In this document: one piece after another, positions 59,008 to 64,000 of the stretch
How positions within the stretch are numbered: the stretch's first letter is position 1
Layout: each line of letters opens with the position of its first letter
NCBI GenBank assembly: GCA_002900995.3
Contig: CM035307.1
Location: forward strand, 2,232,001 to 2,296,000
DNA length: 64,000 bases
Direction: 5' to 3'
From: Ganoderma boninense
Lineage: Eukaryota > Basidiomycota > Agaricomycetes > Polyporales > Polyporaceae
Program-made: the position numbers and the translations under genes
The notes under the pieces: generated by a model
Databases searched by the model: none
What the model was told of the DNA's origin: nothing
Seen by the model: the letters and a program-made list of their open reading frames with translations, nothing else

Positions 59008-60524
59008 TCACCAGTCGTTCAGGTTGTTGCGTCCCGGACAAGAGAGGTTCATCCCGCCGCGGAGGAGCGGGGTGAGGATCCTCCCACCGACGATCGTCTC
59101 CTTCACTATTGCGTCCACCTCGTGAGGCGTCACCCGCCCGTACCATACCGACACGCCCCTTGGGGTATTGATCTGCGGTGGTCCCATGCGAAGTCAGCCA
59201 CCACGATATTACACGAAAAGACTCGAGACTTCAAGTGTCCTCCGAGCCGCAAAACAGGGGGCAACGCAGCGCAATGGTAGGCACAACAGGACTCACGATG
59301 ACATTCCCCGCGTACTTGTGACCGCCGACGTGCGAGCAGAACAGAATGAGTGCGCGTTTGTGGTCAGCGTGGTCAGCATCGATGGCCTGGAGGCGGCGTT
59401 TTATCTCCGCGTGCTTGTCCTCATCAAACACAATGTCTGCGAGCGTCGGATCGTCCTCGAGCGAAGGCCCGGATAGGGATGGGTCTTCGAGCTGGTTGTG
59501 CACTTCCCAGCCCTCGCGCTCAAGGGCGAGAGTCAGGGCTATCGTAGGAAGCAAGTTGTGTCAGAATTTGCTCGCAAGGAAACCAGAAAAGCGTCGCGAC
59601 TCGCTACGTACCGTGCTCTAGTTTCGGGGCGGCGATCGCACAGCGGTTATCGCGCCGCTTATGTGAGCCTGGTCCAGAAAGCTCTGTCAGCCCCAACGAG
59701 TTCTCGGATTACGGCAGAGACGGAGGTGCTACGCACAGAGGAGGATGACACATGCGTACGGGAGGATCCAGGACTTGAGCGAGCCCACGTTCTGGGGCGG
59801 GGGCGGGGCGGAGAGAGGGAGGTACGGGCTGATGGAGTGCTCGTAGAGGGCCTCGGCGCCGGCCTGAGTGGAGTCGATCTCAGTGAGGACTTTCCAGTCC
59901 GGGAAGATGAGTGCGGTGCCTTTGGTGTGGTCCTCGCTGACGGTGCGATGAGAGCCGTTCAGGATGGAGACCTTCTTGAGCTTGTATGGGTCGGCGTCGA
60001 AAATACCGCGGATGGAAGCGCCATTTGGGGACTTGTCCGCTGCTTTCTTCTTTTCTCCCTCTTTACGCTTCTCTATCAACTCCTTGTCTTTGTGGCCGCT
60101 AGATGCGCTAGACAAGTGCCAGGCGAGGGTCCCTCTGTCCCCTGTCACGTCATGGGGCCAGTCTGTCTTGCCTGTCGAGATGAGAACCTGAATGGATGTG
60201 AGCTGGAGCTCGACAGAGTAACAGGAACGTGTTGAAAGAGCGTACTTGCCGGCCATAGGGCTTGACGGAACCAAGGATTTGAGTTTCCTGATCAACATCG
60301 AATTTTGGATACTCGTCGTGGCCTAAGAGCTAGGATGAGTGGGACAGCTCTGATGGAGGGATGGGTGCAGGACAAGTTGACAGACCTTGGTCGCAGGGGT
60401 CAGCACAGGCTCTACAAGAAGCATCAGACATGGGGATATCTGCGGCCTGAAGCTGTGTTTTGGTGTGGTCCATGTCGTTGTTGTGACCAAGAGCAAAGGC
60501 GACTGCTTTCCGGAAGGCGCTCAT
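59008..60524 (-). CDS. Sucraseferredoxin-like (Apd1/Aim32 family) Fe-S protein
   Basis: Thioredoxin-like ferredoxin family protein. Start MSAFRKAVAFALGHNND at 60524, then a Cys-rich segment MSDASCRACADPCDQGH, YGRQVLISTGKTDWPHDVTG, a charged basic insert (KDKELIEKRKEGEKKK), and the C-terminal domain: ALILFCSHVGGHKYAGN, then GVSVWYGRVTPHEVDAIV, and ETIVGGRILTPLLRGGMNL with stop at 59008. The C-x-H-x3-H arrangement (CSHVGGH) matches the two His ligands known for the [2Fe-2S] cluster of yeast Apd1. In yeast these proteins relate to redox stress and actin patch distribution (Apd1) or mitochondria (Aim32); which one this is cannot be decided, but the lack of a presequence favours a cytosolic Apd1-like protein. 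Convergent with the kinase gene. Confidence 0.85.
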
Positions 60525-62970
60525 ATTGATGAGGACGGTGCGAGTATGGGCCGAGTGGTGGCGAGTGGGGCAATGGTTTGACGCCCTTGTGACGATATGC
60601 GGCAGGGAGAGAGATGGGTGCAAGTAGCGGGGAGCGACGGGGGCCAGACATGGCTGCGTATTTGTGTGGACATCATCATGGACTGCGATGAAGCCTTTGG
60701 GACGCGTCCTTCGGCTAGTTCTGAGATCCACTATCAGATAAGATCCGAGGTGGACCCACGCGTCGGTGTCATCACACTTGGTCATCCCCCGTCCCCGCCA
60801 CTGCAGTAAGCGCTCGTCAGCATCCGCGGCTCTATGCCCTCGTCCGCTCGCTTTTGATCACACGTCAAGTCTATGCATGAGTACAGACAACACCCAGAGT
60901 ATCCTGCTCAGACAGTGCGCATCATGACTGGGCCCAAGTGGCCCAATATTCTTCGTACTCCGCAGTCCGCGGGGCCTCGTCACTCTGTGACACTGTATGT
61001 CCGAACCTGCTGCGCTCATCAGGAATCCGTCCGGTACTTATATGGACTTAAATCTACTGAACGCCTTGATGGCACTGAGATCGACTGGAATCAACTTATT
61101 CACTGGAATCGTCTTAAATCCACTGTACCCGTCATCATGATTGCGATCAAAAATGCATCACACGATGTCAACCTGTGACAGCCGAGCTCCGAGTTGCTCC
61201 TGCAAGGCCAGCACACCCTGCCCTAAAGACTTCCGGCAGTCTCCACCCCCCCGTTTGACGAGGTCGCTGGCGTCGCACCCGGTCCCTCCTTCGACGTCTC
61301 CCCCACCTTGCCGGGTGCCCCCACCATCCCCTCTCCCCCTTCTCTCTGCATCCTCGGACTCCCCCTCAAACTCACGGCACAGATCCCTCCTTCTTCGCCC
61401 CTGCCAGGCCGCTCTTGTATGGTCGCACTGGTTTCCTTACCCAGTTCCCCCGCTGGCACCCACTGATATCACGGATTGTGGGCTTACTTACGGCAATGGC
61501 TTCTGCGACTGGGATAAGGTGGGTGCCTCCTCGAAGATCCAGGTGCGTCGCGTTGCCCGGTTGGAGGCTTATGTCTGCGTCAGCCCATATCGTCAGCTGG
61601 ACAGGCCATCAGTTAGTGCCCATCTCTTGAGCTCGTAGATAGATGCTTGAAGGCGCCAGTTGTGGTACGAGGCGGAGATATACGTTCTGTGAGTAGATTG
61701 TCGTTCTGTAGACACTGATAGCGACTGACATTTCAAGGCCGTTAGTCGCTATGGGACTCCAAAGCGCACGAACTTCTCGAGATATAAAGGTCTGTTCCGC
61801 TTTCACCTAGTTGCATGACTCGGTCTAATGGTACTGCAGGAGTTATGACTCCGAGCACACCAGTGGCACATCTCAGGCATTCAGACCACGGGTACTCGGG
61901 TGCTTGGGACTGCGATGGCCGCGGGCAGCGTGGATCGGGGTAAACGGTTGTTTCGGGGAAGCGCGAGGATGGGCGGGACAGAAAAGGGTGCTGGGTGAGT
62001 GTGCGCTTGTGTTCACCCGGTTTGTACCGTTGTACGGGTAGCGGTAGGCGTAGCGGTAGCGTAGGCGTAGCAGTAGCATAGGCAAAGCATTACCGAATGG
62101 AGAGCACTTGTCCCCACTGGAATTCACTTGAGCGATCACTGGGCCAGAAAGTGAACCTAATTATCCAGGGCCTTTCACATCAACTGGAATGAACTGGGGA
62201 CCACTTAACAAGGCCAGATAAGTGATTTCAGGGCCCTTAAGTGGATTGGACAGATTCCTGATGCTCTACCAAACGCTAATCTCTCCATTCAGTCGTCTTG
62301 CCTACATTCTCATACCAAGCGGTTCTGTTCTCACCCACCCGGTACTGGCGAATGGCGAGAGTGAACAACAACCCATCTTCGTCTCACTTGCACACACAGA
62401 CCACCCCACGTCTCGACCTTGAGCACAAGAACGTGCCAGCCCAGCTTCAGGTAGACATACATTTCCTTTCAACCTGTGGGAGCCAAGTATGTGTTTCGTG
62501 GCATGTTTTCACCCGTCGTAGTAACCCAGATTTCTATCCATAGCCCAGGTCTTGGGTGTCGTGTACCCCGCTCCCATGGAACTTTTTGCCTCAAAGATGC
62601 TCGCCTCCGAAGCTCAAGTTCGGTACCGAAATCACAGTGGTTCCCATCCTCGGACCTACCCCGTGGTGCTGGTCCCTGAAGTCTATGTTCATCCTACGAT
62701 GGCCCCTTGCCCCCAATACGTGCATCAAAGGCGCAGTGGTTTTACACCCCTTCACGGTCCAGCACGCAGCATGAATATCCGTGTCAATGTTGCTAATTGT
62801 CATGGGAGATCGCCGCTCGTCGTATCTTAATTTGCCCAGCATCTGGGACATCGTGTGTTTGTTGCAAACACCCTGTCTCTCATTGGTCGAGCCTACTTTC
62901 CTGCACTTTTGTACCCAACGTTAGAACTACAAACCACAAAGGTTTGAGTTCGTAGACGGTCGTCGCGAGA
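60525..62970. other. Gene-poor interval before the peroxidase
   Basis: About 2.4 kb with no supported gene. A short degenerate tandem array of GTAGCG/GTAGGC units lies at about 62035-62090. CACTGGAAT-type words recur at about 61060-61115 and 62108-62200. At 62389-62395 is TGCACAC, which fits the TGCRCNC metal-response consensus reported upstream of fungal Mn peroxidase genes; a single match is weak evidence. Confidence 0.5.
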
Positions 62971-62971
62971 G

Positions 62972-62979
62972 GTTTAAAA
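62972..62979 (+). promoter_or_regulatory. TATA-like box of the peroxidase gene
   Basis: The segment GTTTAAAA lies about 70-77 bp upstream of the peroxidase start codon, a usual distance for a fungal TATA-like element. An inverted CCAAT (ATTGG) is at 62882-62886, further upstream. Confidence 0.4.
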
Positions 62980-63048
62980 GCTGGGGCGACTCGGTGCTGA
63001 AGGGGCCAGGTCGCTTCTTCAGCAGCCCTCGAGTCTACAAAGCATCAC

Positions 63049-64000
<952 letters not shown>

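Noticed and set aside
61141..61638. 165-residue plus-strand frame in the gene-poor interval
   Set aside because: Pro/Ser-rich, with no motif, no splice partners and no homology that I can see.

Overview
This is nuclear DNA of a basidiomycete fungus, most likely a wood-decaying Agaricomycete and possibly a polypore. Evidence read from the sequence: GC-rich coding DNA; nearly every gene split by many 50-80 bp GT-AG introns; closely spaced genes on both strands; fungal families such as DRE2, FAR11, BCD1 and a Gad8/Ypk kinase; and, at the right edge, a secreted class II heme peroxidase with a complete Mn(II)-binding acidic triad (a short manganese peroxidase), which is typical of white-rot fungi. 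I saw no tRNA, rRNA, CRISPR array or intact transposon.

Layout. 0.2-4.5 kb: two tandem paralogs of an unrecognised protein with three Myb/SANT-like modules; the first copy appears frame-broken. 4.7-11.3 kb: UBA1 and DPH6, diverging from a 229 bp intergenic region. 11.6-14.1 kb: sucrose-transporter-like GPH/MFS permease. 14.9-18.4 kb: AVO2-like ankyrin protein and a STEEP1/UPF0428 homolog, divergent. 18.4-24.3 kb: accessory region with a duplicated block, a Tri5-type terpene synthase whose metal-binding motif is completed by a 6-nt exon, and remains of an unidentified gene. 24.3-31.9 kb: cyclin and the STRIPAK subunit FAR11/STRIP. 32.2-39.8 kb: DPH1, RNPS1-like SR protein, and NPC1 with an apparent frameshift. 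41-45.8 kb: RNR-inhibitor-like (Dif1/Spd1) protein, C2H2 zinc-finger protein, mitochondrial FAD/NAD oxidoreductase. 45.8-47.3 kb: intergenic with a 100-bp tandem repeat. 47.3-53.4 kb: DRE2, BCD1, MED18, forkhead factor. 54.3-60.5 kb: a 65-residue gene immediately followed by a small membrane protein gene, the Gad8/Ypk AGC kinase, a sucraseferredoxin-like Fe-S protein. 60.5-63 kb is gene-poor and leads to the partial manganese peroxidase.

Most genes are single-copy housekeeping functions: ubiquitin activation, two steps of diphthamide synthesis (DPH1 first, DPH6 last), sterol export from vacuole/lysosome, Fe-S assembly, snoRNP assembly, Mediator, RNA processing, and signalling around TORC2 (AVO2-like, Gad8/Ypk) and STRIPAK. 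The lineage-specific interest lies in the triple-module gene pair, the terpene-synthase neighbourhood and the peroxidase. Exon structures were built by eye from GT-AG sites, reading frame and family conservation, so CDS ends are more reliable where noted.
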